64,000 bases of DNA from Methylocystis parvus OBBP (GCF_027571405.1 NZ_CP092968.1:2564001-2628000), one strand, 5' to 3'. Counted from the first letter of the stretch, positions 42,167 through 50,952 are shown. The notes: generated by a model from the sequence alone, not told the origin. Translations and numbers: made by a program.

Positions 42167-42949
42167 TTAAGGAACAGCGATGGGAACGGTGGGCATCTCA
42201 TCCCAGGTCCGTCCCCGATACTCGCGTCCGTTGGCTCTTTTTGAGCGCTTTTTATTGTCTTTGCCCCAGGTGCCCCACTGTTTAAAAAAGAAGGCTGTTC
42301 CTGCCGACAGGCACTGCAGATGTATTTCGTCGATCCATTCCTCACGGATTGGCCGAGCTGACTTCCCACTCTCGCCGCCGACGATCGCCCAATGGATATC
42401 GCGAAGATCGACACGACCGACGGCACCAATAAGAGGCTCGAAGGAGATGAACCTTATGGCCGCCGGTGCCTGGCGCAGGTGTCCTACGCGTTCGACCACA
42501 TCCGAGTTCTCGATGCTGGTGCCGAGCCAGACATTCGGCAAGATCTCGCCAATGTGAGTGGCCACCAGCTTAGCCATGCGTTCGGGACGTTTCGTCAGAA
42601 TCTGGTAGTGGTGATGCTGTGTCTCGCGCATGACCTGCCAGACGTCACTGATGAAGGCGTCGCTAACCCGTTCATGGAAGAGGTCGCTCATCGAGTTTAC
42701 AAATATCTTACGGGACTTGCGCCAACGGAGAGGAATCGATAGCGACTCGCGGTCCTCCCGAACGACACCATTCCAGACCGTGCGTTTCCCCGTTTTGCGG
42801 GTCAACTTGGCGTATTTCTCCACGCCCATAGCCTCAAGGCGCCTCGCCATTTCCATGGCGTAGCAATGAGTGCAACCAGCGGTGACGATCGAGCAGCCCG
42901 CGACTGGATTCCAAGTGGCGTCCGTCCACTCGATCTGAGTTTCAGCCAT
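42167..42949 (-). CDS. Gp37/Gp68 family three-Cys (radical-SAM-like) protein
   Basis: A 260-residue protein. The N-terminus IEWTDATWNPVAGCSIVTAG, followed by CTHCYAMEMARRL, holds the three-Cys motif C-x6-C-x2-C typical of iron-sulfur radical SAM-like enzymes. Further family features are RKIFVNSMSDLFHERV, HHYQILTKRPERMAKL, VWLGTSIENSD and AIVGGESGKSARP. Phage and defence-island homologues pair with TcmP. It probably modifies nucleic acid, but the reaction is not known. It is the second gene of the module, after the HTH regulator. Confidence 0.88.
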   Translation of the reverse strand: MAETQIEWTDATWNPVAGCSIVTAGCTHCYAMEMARRLEAMGVEKYAKLTRKTGKRTVWNGVVREDRESLSIPLRWRKSRKIFVNSMSDLFHERVSDAFISDVWQVMRETQHHHYQILTKRPERMAKLVATHIGEILPNVWLGTSIENSDVVERVGHLRQAPAAIRFISFEPLIGAVGRVDLRDIHWAIVGGESGKSARPIREEWIDEIHLQCLSAGTAFFFKQWGTWGKDNKKRSKRANGREYRGRTWDEMPTVPIAVP

Positions 42950-42999
42950 CTTGTCCCCCGTGCTGATTTTGTGCAGGCCGGTGCATTAGGCGGTTCCAG

Positions 43000-43377
43000 T
43001 CATCGTTCGTTGGCACGCTTGTGACGGCGAGCAACTGTATGAACAGTCGGGTCCGGCTTTGCGCCGATATCGCCGAAATTCTGGAGACGAAGCGCAGGCC
43101 GAGTGGGAAGCTTCACCGTCAATTCAAGCTTTCCGCCGATTGCCTCCACGTAGCTTCGCAGCGTCGACAGATGCATATCCGTCTGTTTCTCGATCTTCGA
43201 CACGGACGGCTGCTTGATGTTCAGCGCGGTTGCAATATCCCCTTGAGCCTTGCCGGCGATCTGGCGCAGCTCTCGCAGCCCGTCGACCTGATCTCGCAGA
43301 TCCAGGAAGTGCGCCTCGATTTGCTCCTGTCGGCCGCGGGGCAGCTTCGCGACGACTTCATCTAGCTTTCGACCCAT
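43000..43377 (-). CDS. XRE/HigA-like HTH regulator of the module
   Basis: A 125-residue protein. GKAQGDIATALNIKQPSVSK and IEKQTDMHLSTLRSYVEAIG (about residues 42-81) form an XRE helix-turn-helix of the HigA type, with LELTVKLP after it. The N-terminal 35 residues are a charged helix. No toxin-like gene precedes it, so it is more likely a transcription regulator of the downstream Gp37-TcmP-nuclease genes, which follow 50 bp later in the same direction. A palindrome-rich region lies upstream (43378-43500). Confidence 0.78.
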   Translation of the reverse strand: MGRKLDEVVAKLPRGRQEQIEAHFLDLRDQVDGLRELRQIAGKAQGDIATALNIKQPSVSKIEKQTDMHLSTLRSYVEAIGGKLELTVKLPTRPALRLQNFGDIGAKPDPTVHTVARRHKRANER

Positions 43378-44167
43378 TGGATCACCGTTGTATGTGGATC
43401 GCTGGTGCTAGCGACTCCGCCTTAGACTTGGACCCGAAAGCCCGAAACGCCATCTCGAAGCGTGATGCAACCTAACGGCCTTCATATAGCTTCAGGGCTA
43501 TGTCGCAGTCAATGATGACGCCGTCTGTGTATCTGCGTGGATGCACGTTTGCCGTCGTCGCGGGACAGGGGAAGGGGCGTCCGCTGATGCCGATTCTTGC
43601 AGCTCAGTCTTCCGCAGCGAAGAGACGACAGGCCTTCGATGCATTCGTGCGGAGCGGCCAGACGCCGGTTCGTTAGGCCGATTGACGGTAGTTGTTTGAT
43701 GAGGGATCTCTGCTCCGGGAGCAGTTTGAGCAAAACATTTGCTCACTCCTCATCGCGATAGATGCTGAAGCCACGAAAAAAATTTTCCGGCGAAAAACTC
43801 TGCAAAATCAAAAGCGTAGAATTTTGACGGTATGAGTGTCGGCGTTCTCGCCGTTAGAGAATACATTTGACTGGAAAATCAAATCGTTAGGTGGTGTTTG
43901 AACAATCGAGTGGGGGGCGTTCGAATCTGCCTTGATCGGATCCGATTGCGCGACAGCGCGTCATTGCGCGCGTTATCGTGGAAGAAGAAGAAGCGAACAG
44001 TCAGTGCACACGAACTGCACACGCGGCGACTCAAATATATGAAATATTAGACTTTTTTCTCCAATCCATCATAGGCTCGACAGTGCTCGCGGTATCCTCG
44101 CGATCGCTTTTTGAGCGGGTGGCCGCGCGCGCAGAAATGGGGGCTCGCACCACTCGGGTGAAATTAA
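43378..44167. other. 790-bp stretch without a convincing gene
   Basis: Holds the right repeat copy and an AT-richer segment (43780-44090) with runs such as AAAAAAATTTT. Short open frames here lack ribosome sites. It separates the defence cargo from the 3' end of the integrase gene and may carry remnants of earlier insertions. Confidence 0.5.
43647..43764 (+). repeat. Degenerate direct repeat, right copy
   Basis: Counterpart of 37851-37959 (see there). Just before it, an open frame ends RRQAFDAFVRSGQTPVR, similar to the end of the small frame at 37710-37880. Together with the left copy it brackets the HTH-Gp37-TcmP-nuclease cluster. Confidence 0.55.
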
Positions 44168-45475
44168 TCATCCGGGTTGGTTCATGGCACTTGTGATCTG
44201 AGCCGCAATAGCATCCGCCGCCTCATGGAGTGGGGATGCAGCAAGGTGCGCATAGCGGGCTGTGGTTGTGGGCTGTGAATGTCCGAGTAGAGCGCCAATC
44301 ATGGGCAGACTGAGCCCACTCGCGGCGCCGACACTGGCGAAGCTGTGGCGCAGGTCGTGCAATCTCAAATTATTGAGCCGTGCAGCTTTGCAGATATGCT
44401 CCCACGGCTTTCGAATTGATCCAAGCGGCTCCGAGGGTGGTTTGCCGGGGAACACATGTGGGCTGCCGTCGATACGCACAACGCCCTTCAGGATTTGCAG
44501 AGCGGGCTCTGACAAGTAGACGGTCTTTGCGCCGGTCTTGCTGTCTGGCAGGAGCAACAGGCGACGCTCGAAATCGACATGGGACCACTTTAGGCCCAGA
44601 ATTTCTCCAAGCCGGCACCCGGTGAGTAAAAGTAGCCGGATGACGGCGACAGCATATGGATTTTCAGAACGCGGGCCCGTTCGCATCTGGCCGCCGCGCT
44701 TGGGTTTCCTTGGAACCGTTGACATCGCATGATCGGGATCAAGGAGAAGACGACCCTCCTCTGCGGCAACTAACGCCTCTCCGAGACGAATTAATTCGTC
44801 AGTTGAGAGGAATCTTTCGATTTTGTGCTCCGCAAAGCGCTTCGCTCCGCGGCATGGGTTGGAGCCCGCAGGACGGTATTTCCAGTCCTCGGCCAATTCG
44901 AACATCTTCGACAAGAGCGCTTGAACGCGATTGGCGACGATTTCGCCGCCCCGAACGATGCGCCGTCCCTGACGCTTCGTCTTCTCGTCTTTCGCTGTCT
45001 TACCTGCTGCAACGTCGCGCATGACGCGCGCCACGTCCTCGCGCTCTACTTCTGAGACTTTGAGCGAGCCGATGAGCGGGTTGACGTGGTTATCGAGATT
45101 TCGACGATCCTGGGCGAGGCCGGACGGCTTCTTGTGAGGGCGCGCATATTCTTCGATGTATCGCTCGCCCAGGTCTGCGACGGTCGGCATGGCGCGGTCA
45201 CGTGATCGGTCGAGCGCGGGATTGCCGCCCGAGGCGATGAGTCCGCGCAGGCGCCGCGACTCGTTGCGCGCCTGCTCGGCTGTGAATTCGATTCCATGCC
45301 GCCCGATGGTGACACGATGGTCGCGACCGTTTCGGCTGTACTGCAAGAGATAGATGCGGCCGCCCTTAGGCGTGACCTTGCAACCGAACCCGGGGATTTC
45401 GCTGTCCCACAGGAAAGTGTCGCGCTCGCGTGGCTGTAGCGCCTCGACCGTCCGCTTCGTGATCCTGTCGCGCAT
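44168..45475 (-). CDS. int: Tyrosine-type site-specific integrase (DUF4102/P4-like)
   Basis: A 435-residue tyrosine recombinase. The N-terminal DUF4102 arm-binding domain (TKRTVEALQPRERDTFLWDS, FGCKVTPKGGRIYLLQYSRN) is followed by the core-binding domain. The catalytic domain has LLLLTGCRLGEILGLKWSHV (Arg), LHDLRHSFASVGAASGLSL (HxxR), and LLGHSQPTTTARYAHLA (His and the Tyr nucleophile). It would cut and join at the tRNA-Phe 3' end, 200 bp away. The ATG at 45475 is used because family homology begins there. Intact, so excision may be possible. Confidence 0.93.
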   Translation of the reverse strand: MRDRITKRTVEALQPRERDTFLWDSEIPGFGCKVTPKGGRIYLLQYSRNGRDHRVTIGRHGIEFTAEQARNESRRLRGLIASGGNPALDRSRDRAMPTVADLGERYIEEYARPHKKPSGLAQDRRNLDNHVNPLIGSLKVSEVEREDVARVMRDVAAGKTAKDEKTKRQGRRIVRGGEIVANRVQALLSKMFELAEDWKYRPAGSNPCRGAKRFAEHKIERFLSTDELIRLGEALVAAEEGRLLLDPDHAMSTVPRKPKRGGQMRTGPRSENPYAVAVIRLLLLTGCRLGEILGLKWSHVDFERRLLLLPDSKTGAKTVYLSEPALQILKGVVRIDGSPHVFPGKPPSEPLGSIRKPWEHICKAARLNNLRLHDLRHSFASVGAASGLSLPMIGALLGHSQPTTTARYAHLAASPLHEAADAIAAQITSAMNQPG

Positions 45476-45676
45476 GGTGACGCTCAAGGGTTGAAAATGG
45501 CCATTTCGAATGTCGCGAAGGTAGAGGCGAACGCCCTTTCTAGCAAGGGGCCAGCAAGGGCGCGGAGGAAAGTCGTCGGATATCGGAGCGCACAATAGCG
45601 AAGAGAGGGATGCCCGCTGGGTTCCCTTAAATAATTGAAATTTCGTATTTTAGAGCAGGATTTCGGAGGATGGGGA
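45476..45676. other. Attachment-site region between int and tRNA-Phe
   Basis: The integrase gene points away from the tRNA, and nothing else lies between them. This is the usual arrangement of one att junction. The direct-repeat core should include the 3' part of the tRNA gene (45677-about 45720) and recur at the far end of the element outside this window, so its limits cannot be set here. Confidence 0.6.
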
Positions 45677-45752
45677 TGGTGCCCAGGGGCGGAATCGAAC
45701 CACCGACACTGCGATTTTCAGTCGCATGCTCTACCAACTGAGCTACCTGGGC
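45677..45752 (-). tRNA. tRNA-Phe (GAA)
   Basis: On the minus strand: acceptor GCCCAGG/CCTGGGC, D-arm GCTCAGTTGGTAGAGC, anticodon loop CTGAAAA with anticodon GAA, T-arm GGTGGTTCGATTCCGCC, discriminator A and an encoded CCA. All stems pair. It is the integration target of the element, whose insertion left the gene complete. Confidence 0.97.
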
Positions 45753-45880
45753 CCGCGCGCGGCGCGTGGAGGGGCTTATAGAAAGGGGGCCGCCTCTTGT
45801 CCAGCGGCTCGGGCAACTTTTCTTGGGCTTCTTGCCGTGGGCCCCGGCTTCCCCTAAACCCGGCGGAAACCGGAGGGAAT

Positions 45881-46234
45881 ATGAGCGATATCAGGCGAAT
45901 TGGCGCGGGTCCGCGCATGAGCAAAGCGGTCGTGCGGGGCAATGCGATCTATACTGCGGGCCAGGTGGCGGAGAAGACCAAGGGCGGCTCGGTCGCCGAC
46001 CAGACGCGCGAAATTCTCGGCCTCATCGACGAGCTTCTGGCGGAAGCCGGCAGCGAGAAGGCCAAGATCCTTTCCGTCACCATCTACCTTTCCGACATTT
46101 CGACCTTCGCCGAGATGAACGGCGTCTGGGACGTCTGGGTCGACAAGGACAATCCGCCCGCCCGGGCGACCGTCGAAGCCAGGCTCGTGGCCCCGGACTA
46201 CAAGGTCGAAATCGCCGTCATCGCGGCGAAGTAG
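45881..46234 (+). CDS. RidA/YjgF-family enamine/imine deaminase
   Basis: A 117-residue RidA protein: RMSKAVVRGNAIYTAGQVAE, then LGLIDELLAEAGSEKAKILS and VTIYLSDISTFAEMNGVWDV, and the typical ending PPARATVEARLVAPDYKVEI with the conserved Arg. RidA proteins hydrolyse reactive enamines made by PLP enzymes. ATG at 45881 follows GGAGGG. The end overlaps the convergent MoeB-like gene by 17 bp. First chromosomal gene beyond the tRNA. Confidence 0.9.
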   Translation: MSDIRRIGAGPRMSKAVVRGNAIYTAGQVAEKTKGGSVADQTREILGLIDELLAEAGSEKAKILSVTIYLSDISTFAEMNGVWDVWVDKDNPPARATVEARLVAPDYKVEIAVIAAK

Positions 46235-47000
46235 CCCCGTTGAGGGGATTATCGGGGTCCCATCCGTAACGCAGCGTCTCCAAGCGCATGGCGAGCGTGT
46301 CGATCAGCAGCAGACGGCCGACGAGGCTCTCGCCGAAGCCGACGATCTCGCGGACGACTTCGAGCGCCATCATCGCGCCGACGACGCCGGCGAGCGCCCC
46401 TAAAATCCCCGCCTCCTCGCAGCTCGGCGCGGTCCCGGGCGGCGGGGCTTCAGGGAAGAGGCAGCGATAGGTGGGATTCGGCTTGCCGTCCGGCCCGGCC
46501 TCGAAGGGCCGCAGCGTCGTCAGCGACGCGTCGAAGCCGCCGACGGCCGCCGTCACCAACGGCTTTCTTTCGAAAAAGCACGCATCCGAGACGAGATAGC
46601 GCGTCGCGAAATTGTCCGAGCCGTCGGCGACGACGTCATAGCCGGAAATGAGCGCGCGGGCGTTTTCCTGCGTCAGACGAAGGGCGTGCGGCTCGACGCG
46701 GACATGCGGGTTGAGCCGGCCGATCGCCTCCCTCGCGCTCTCGACCTTCGGGCGGCCGATTCCTTTCGTGTCGTGAATGATTTGGCGCTGCAGATTGGAG
46801 AGCGAAACCGTGTCGTTATCCACAATCGCGATCACGCCGACGCCGGCGGCGGCGAGATATTGCAGGAGCGGCGCGCCGAGCCCGCCTGCGCCAATCACAA
46901 GTACGCGCGCTGATTTGAGTTTTTGCTGACCTGGACCGCCGATCTCGCGCAGCACGAGGTGGCGGGCGTAACGTTCGATCTCCTCGGGAGAGAGGCTCAT
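46218..47000 (-). CDS. moeB: MoeB/ThiF-family adenylyltransferase
   Basis: A 260-residue E1-like enzyme that adenylates the C-terminal Gly of a sulfur-carrier protein (MoaD or ThiS). It has EIERYARHLVLREIGGPGQQ, the nucleotide site VLVIGAGGLGAPLLQYLAAA, the conserved DNDTVSLSNLQRQIIH, and ADGSDNFATRYLVSDACF. The usual C-terminal rhodanese domain and the CxxC zinc pairs are absent or partial (CLFPEAPPPGTAPSCEEAG), which is common in short MoeB forms. ATG at 47000 is preceded by AGAGAGG-like sequence on the transcript. Confidence 0.88.
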   Translation of the reverse strand: MSLSPEEIERYARHLVLREIGGPGQQKLKSARVLVIGAGGLGAPLLQYLAAAGVGVIAIVDNDTVSLSNLQRQIIHDTKGIGRPKVESAREAIGRLNPHVRVEPHALRLTQENARALISGYDVVADGSDNFATRYLVSDACFFERKPLVTAAVGGFDASLTTLRPFEAGPDGKPNPTYRCLFPEAPPPGTAPSCEEAGILGALAGVVGAMMALEVVREIVGFGESLVGRLLLIDTLAMRLETLRYGWDPDNPLNGATSPR

Positions 47001-47086
47001 CAGGTCTCCGGCGCTTGCATTGGACGTGGAGCTGGCGATGCTGCGACTTGCGCCGATTCGGGCGTGGGGCAGCAAGCGGCTTTTTC

Positions 47087-47638
47087 ATGACCATAGCGGC
47101 TCCGCCGCCCGGTCTCCAGCCGGACGAATATGACGAGATCGAAGCGGCCGTCGCCTCGACGGCGCGCGGCCGTCTCTTTCTGGCCGAACATGCGCGCCGC
47201 GCGCGCGGCGCCGAGGGGGCCCGCATGCTCGCGGCGATCGAACGCCTGGAGGCGCGGCTCGAGGCGCAGCGGGCGCTGGCGCCGGCGGAGGCTTTCTCGC
47301 TCGCGGATCGCCTCACGGAGCTGTCCTGGTCGCTGCGCGAAAGCGGCGTTGAGGACTTTGTCTGCGGTCAGATCGACGCGCTGGCGCAGGAATTCCGCGG
47401 CGCGGGCGGCGGCGTGACGATTATCGAGAAACAGGCGACGCCCGAGGTCGAGCCGGCGCTTGGACCGGCGAGAGCGCACGAAAATGCGACCGCGCGCGAG
47501 CGGGAGCCGTCGCATCCGTCCACCGCGTTGAATGCCCCCGCGCCGGAGCCGATCGTCATCCGCCCGGACGCGCGCCTCGCGGCGCTCTCATGGCTGGACC
47601 GTCTGCCCCTTATCGACCGCTTCGCGCTTTTCGCCTGA
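47087..47638 (+). CDS. Conserved hypothetical alphaproteobacterial protein
   Basis: A 183-residue protein. The N-terminal EYDEIEAAVASTARGRLFLA, EHARRARGAEGARMLAAIER and LEARL pattern is a helical segment shared by many rhizobial hypothetical proteins, followed by a Pro/Ala-rich linker and the ending ALSWLDRLPLIDRFALFA. It has no signal peptide or membrane segment. Function unknown. The 3' end overlaps the convergent glycosyltransferase gene by 51 bp. Confidence 0.65.
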   Translation: MTIAAPPPGLQPDEYDEIEAAVASTARGRLFLAEHARRARGAEGARMLAAIERLEARLEAQRALAPAEAFSLADRLTELSWSLRESGVEDFVCGQIDALAQEFRGAGGGVTIIEKQATPEVEPALGPARAHENATAREREPSHPSTALNAPAPEPIVIRPDARLAALSWLDRLPLIDRFALFA

Positions 47639-48676
47639 GTTTTTGAGCGTCTCGCGCCCGGCGCCGCTGAGCGACGCCGCGCCGCGGGCATAGACGATAT
47701 TGTCGAGAAACTGGCGCGTGCAGTTTTCCCAGGTGAAGGTCAGCGCATGGGCGCGCGCCGCTTCGCGCGGAATGTCGAGCGCCGCCAGCGCGGCGGCGCG
47801 AAGGTCTTCATCCAATATGCCGGCGCCGCTGCCGCCGACGACATCGAGCGGCCCCATCACCGGATAGGCGGCGACAGGCAGGCCGCAGGCCATCGCCTCG
47901 AGCAGGACGATGCCGAACGTATCGGTGCGGCTGGGGAAGACGAAAACGTCGGAGGCGGCGTAAAGCGCCGCGAGCTCGACGGGCGTCTTCACGCCGACGA
48001 AGGTCGCGTTGGGATATCGCGCCTCAAGCGAGGGGCGCGCCGGTCCGTCGCCGACGACGAGCTTCGTTCCGGGCAGATCCAGCGCCAGAAAGGCCTCGAG
48101 ATTTTTCTCGACCGCGAGCCGTCCCGCATAGAGGAAGATCGGCCGCGGCAGGTCGAGGGCTATTCTGGCGTCGGGATTGAAGACGCCGTGGTCGACGCCG
48201 CGCGACCAGCGCAGCAGGCGGCGGAAACCGCGCGCGTCGAGCTCCTGCGCAAGGCTCGGCGTCGACACCATGACGCCGGAGCCCGCATTGTGAAAGCGGC
48301 GCAGGGCGGCGTAGGAGAGCGCCACAGGCAGCCCGGTTCGCGCGCGAATATATTCTGGAAAGCGTGTGTGGAAGCTCGTCGTGAAGACGCGCTTGTCGCG
48401 CAGGCAGACCGCGCGCGCGGCGAGGCCGATCGGGCCTTCCGTCGCAATGTGGATATGGTCGTAGCCCGTATCGAGGCGCCGGCGCACGGCGCGCGGCGTC
48501 GCTAAAGCGAGCGAAATCTCGCGATAGGTCGGCATTGGGAAGGAATGGAAATCGCGCGGGGTGAGAAAATCGATCTCAGCGCCCAGCTCTTTCGCCGACT
48601 CCGCGACGGATTCGAGCGAACGCACGACGCCGTTGACCTGGGGGCGCCAGGCGTCTGTCGCAATCAGGATCCTCAT
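47588..48676 (-). CDS. GT4-family glycosyltransferase
   Basis: A 362-residue GT-B enzyme. It begins MRILIATDAWRPQVNGVVRS, the usual start of GT4 mannosyl/glucosyltransferases near lipid genes. The acceptor part has FTTSFHTRFPEYIRARTGLP, and the donor site includes GRLAVEKNLEAFLAL and SDVFVFPSRTDTFGIVLLEA with the ExxxxxxxE pair. It probably glycosylates a membrane lipid or diacylglycerol. Its ATG shares a base with the stop of the upstream phosphoesterase (TAATG), so the two are coupled. Confidence 0.88.
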   Translation of the reverse strand: MRILIATDAWRPQVNGVVRSLESVAESAKELGAEIDFLTPRDFHSFPMPTYREISLALATPRAVRRRLDTGYDHIHIATEGPIGLAARAVCLRDKRVFTTSFHTRFPEYIRARTGLPVALSYAALRRFHNAGSGVMVSTPSLAQELDARGFRRLLRWSRGVDHGVFNPDARIALDLPRPIFLYAGRLAVEKNLEAFLALDLPGTKLVVGDGPARPSLEARYPNATFVGVKTPVELAALYAASDVFVFPSRTDTFGIVLLEAMACGLPVAAYPVMGPLDVVGGSGAGILDEDLRAAALAALDIPREAARAHALTFTWENCTRQFLDNIVYARGAASLSGAGRETLKNSGEKREAVDKGQTVQP

Positions 48677-49542
48677 TATGCGGCGGCCGCGCGGGGCGCC
48701 GGGAGCGCCTTGATCGCCGTCTGTTCGGCGTCGCGTTCCGCGGCCGTCTTCCGCCAGTACAGAATCTCGAAGGTTCCGTCTTCGTGCTCGGCGATGGCCG
48801 TGCAGCTTTCGACGAAGTCGCCGGTGTTCACATAGATCACGCCGTCGATCGTCTTGACGGCGGCGTGGTGGATATGGCCGCAGACCACGCCGTCGATCCC
48901 GCGGCGGCGCGCCTCGGCGGCGAGCGTCTCCTCGAAATCGCCGATGAAATTCACGGCTTCCTTGACCTTGAGTTTCGCCCAGGCGGAGAAGGACCAGTAG
49001 CCGACGCCGAACAGGCGGCGGAAACGGTTGAGATGGGTATTGGCGGCGATGGCGACGTCATAGGCCCAGTCGCCGAGGAAGGCGAGCCAGCGGGCGTTGC
49101 GCACGACGATGTCGAACTGGTCGCCGTGAATGACCAGCAATTTCTTGCCGTCGGCCGTCTCGTGGATGGCGTGGTCCACCACCTCGACGCCGCCAAAGGT
49201 GAGACCTGTATAGTCGCGCGCGAATTCGTCGTGATTGCCCGGCACATAGATGACGCGCGCGCCCTTGCGCGCCTTGCGAAGCATCTTCTGAACGACGTCG
49301 TTATGCGCCTGCGGCCAGTGCCAGCCCTTGCGCAGCTTCCAGCCGTCGACAATATCGCCGACGAGATAGATCGTCTCGGCGTCATTGTGCTTGAGGAAAT
49401 CGAGAAGGAGATGCGCCTGCGCCGCCCTGGCGCCGAGATGCAGGTCGGAAAGGAAGAGCGTGCGGTAAAGCCTCGGTTCGGGCTCCGCCGCCGACGCGCG
49501 GAAATTCGTCAGCTTCTGTTCGACCATGAGCTGTTCGGCCAT
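48676..49542 (-). CDS. LpxH-like metallophosphoesterase
   Basis: A 288-residue calcineurin-like phosphoesterase. The metal-binding motifs are LFLSDLHLGARAAQAH, YLVGDIVDGWKLRKG, VIYVPGNHDEFARDY, LVIHGDQFD and GVVCGHIHHAAVK. Relatives act as UDP-2,3-diacylglucosamine pyrophosphatases in lipid A synthesis. This longer form is typical of rhizobial genomes, where it sits next to a GT4 gene, as here, and its exact substrate is less certain. First gene of the two-gene unit. Confidence 0.88.
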   Translation of the reverse strand: MAEQLMVEQKLTNFRASAAEPEPRLYRTLFLSDLHLGARAAQAHLLLDFLKHNDAETIYLVGDIVDGWKLRKGWHWPQAHNDVVQKMLRKARKGARVIYVPGNHDEFARDYTGLTFGGVEVVDHAIHETADGKKLLVIHGDQFDIVVRNARWLAFLGDWAYDVAIAANTHLNRFRRLFGVGYWSFSAWAKLKVKEAVNFIGDFEETLAAEARRRGIDGVVCGHIHHAAVKTIDGVIYVNTGDFVESCTAIAEHEDGTFEILYWRKTAAERDAEQTAIKALPAPRAAAA

Positions 49543-49706
49543 GAGCGCCTCGCCTCCCGCTTTTTTCGGTCGACGCCTTTCAACAGATTCAGGTCACAGT
49601 GAGATGACAGCGCCCTTCTGGAGGATTTGACGCCGCTTCGCAACGTTCGATATTTCGAACGGAATCGGATAAAGTGGCGTCCGGTTTCGGGAGCTTTGCA
49701 GGACAG

Positions 49707-50324
49707 ATGGGCGTCGAAGGCAAGGAAAAGCACAAGATTCTGGAGGCCGGGGCGCTGGCGCTTTCAGGCCAGCTCGGCGCGACGATCCAGCGGCTGCGGA
49801 AAGCTTACAACCTCTCGCTTTCCGAGCTTTCGCAACAATCGGGCGTCGCCAAGTCGATCATCAGCCAGATCGAGCGAAACGAGACCAATCCGACGCTTGC
49901 GACCATCTGGCGGCTCGCCCAGGCGCTCGACGTCTCGATCGAGCGCGTGCTGCAGACGACCGAGGACGAGCCCTTTCTCGAAAAGACCAGCAAGGCGGAT
50001 ACGCCGATCCTTCTCTCCGACGACGGAAAGTGCCGGCTCGCCATCATCGGCTGGATCAAGACGGTGGAGTGGCTCCAAGTCTATGAGCTTTCGGCCGATC
50101 CCGGCGGCGCGCTCGAATCCGATCCGCATCAGCGCGGCTCGGTGGAGAGCCTCTCCGTGCGCGAGGGCGAACTCGAAGTCGAGGTCGCGGGCGTGAAGGA
50201 GACGGTGAAGGCGGGCGAAACGCTGCGCTATCGCTGCGACCGGCCGCATATCATCCGCAATGTCGCCAAGGCGACGGCGCAGGCGACCATGGTCTGCATC
50301 CTCAAAGCCGCCGTGATGGAATAA
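49707..50324 (+). CDS. XRE-cupin transcriptional regulator
   Basis: A 205-residue regulator. The N-terminal HTH (GATIQRLRKAYNLSLSELSQ, VAKSIISQIERNETNPTLAT, IWRLAQALDV) is followed by a cupin domain (VYELSADPGGALESDPHQRG, LSVREGELEVEVAGVKETVK, LRYRCDRPHIIRNV). This fusion is common in regulators of metabolism that sense small ligands through the cupin. The start could also be a GTG 33 bp upstream. It is divergent from the phosphoesterase gene. Confidence 0.88.
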   Translation: MGVEGKEKHKILEAGALALSGQLGATIQRLRKAYNLSLSELSQQSGVAKSIISQIERNETNPTLATIWRLAQALDVSIERVLQTTEDEPFLEKTSKADTPILLSDDGKCRLAIIGWIKTVEWLQVYELSADPGGALESDPHQRGSVESLSVREGELEVEVAGVKETVKAGETLRYRCDRPHIIRNVAKATAQATMVCILKAAVME

Positions 50325-50467
50325 CGCTTTGGCGCGGGACTGGAAGGATCATGCCGAGCGCCGGCTCTCCGAGCTCGCCGCGGCGATCGGCTTCGTCTGG
50401 GGGGCCAATCGGACCGCTCAATAACGGGCTCGCGCTCGGCGAGCTTCATCGCCGAGCGCGCGCGCCG

Positions 50468-50483
50468 TTTCCTGATCAGGAAA
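50468..50483. repeat. Perfect 16-bp palindrome over the bfr stop codon
   Basis: TTTCCTGATCAGGAAA, perfectly symmetric, with the bfr TGA inside it. It may act as a short terminator stem between the convergent genes; no T tract is clear. Confidence 0.4.
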
Positions 50484-50952
50484 GATGGCCGATGTGCTTC
50501 TGGCTGTAGAGCTGCACGCCGAGCTGCTTGATCAGCTCCTGCTGCGTCTCGAGGAAGTCGATATGCTCTTCCTCGCTCTTCACGATGCGCTCGAAAAGCT
50601 CCATCGACACGCGATCGTTCACGGAGTCGCAATAGACGGCCGCCTCGATATACATGGCGCGCGCGTCGACCTCGGTGGAAAGATCGGCGGCGACGATCTC
50701 CTCGACGGTCTGGCCGATGCGCAGCGGATCAAGAACCTGCATATTGGGGAAGCCTTCGAGAAAGAGAATGCGCGCGGTGAAATCATCCGCATGGCGCATT
50801 TCCTCGATCGATTCCTTACGCCACTTTTCGGCGAGCTCCTTGAAGCCCCAATTGTCGAAAATTCGATAATGCAGCCAATATTGATTGACCGCCGTCAGCT
50901 CTGCGCGCAGCCCGCGATTGAGATATTCGATAACCTTCGCGTCGCCGCGCAT
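50476..50952 (-). CDS. bfr: Bacterioferritin
   Basis: A 158-residue haem-binding ferritin. Ferroxidase ligands are visible in LRAELTAVNQYWLHYRI (Glu18), EKWRKESIEEMRHADDFTAR (Glu51, His54), DARAMYIEAAVYC (Glu94) and VKSEEEHIDFLETQ (Glu127, His130). The haem Met lies in LFLEGFPNMQVLD. Length is normal. It stores iron. ATG at 50952; the ferredoxin gene precedes it by 25 bp in the same direction, forming a bfd-bfr operon. Confidence 0.95.
   Translation of the reverse strand: MRGDAKVIEYLNRGLRAELTAVNQYWLHYRIFDNWGFKELAEKWRKESIEEMRHADDFTARILFLEGFPNMQVLDPLRIGQTVEEIVAADLSTEVDARAMYIEAAVYCDSVNDRVSMELFERIVKSEEEHIDFLETQQELIKQLGVQLYSQKHIGHLS

Noticed and set aside
43000..43377. HTH protein as a HigA-type antitoxin
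   Set aside because: No HigB-like toxin frame is found on either side; a regulator of the following module is more likely.
43978..44196. 72-codon plus-strand frame before the integrase end
   Set aside because: Overlaps the end of int, has no ribosome site or homology; probably chance.
49627..50196. 189-codon plus-strand frame overlapping the XRE-cupin gene
   Set aside because: Ser/Arg-rich translation in another frame of a gene with clear HTH and cupin motifs.
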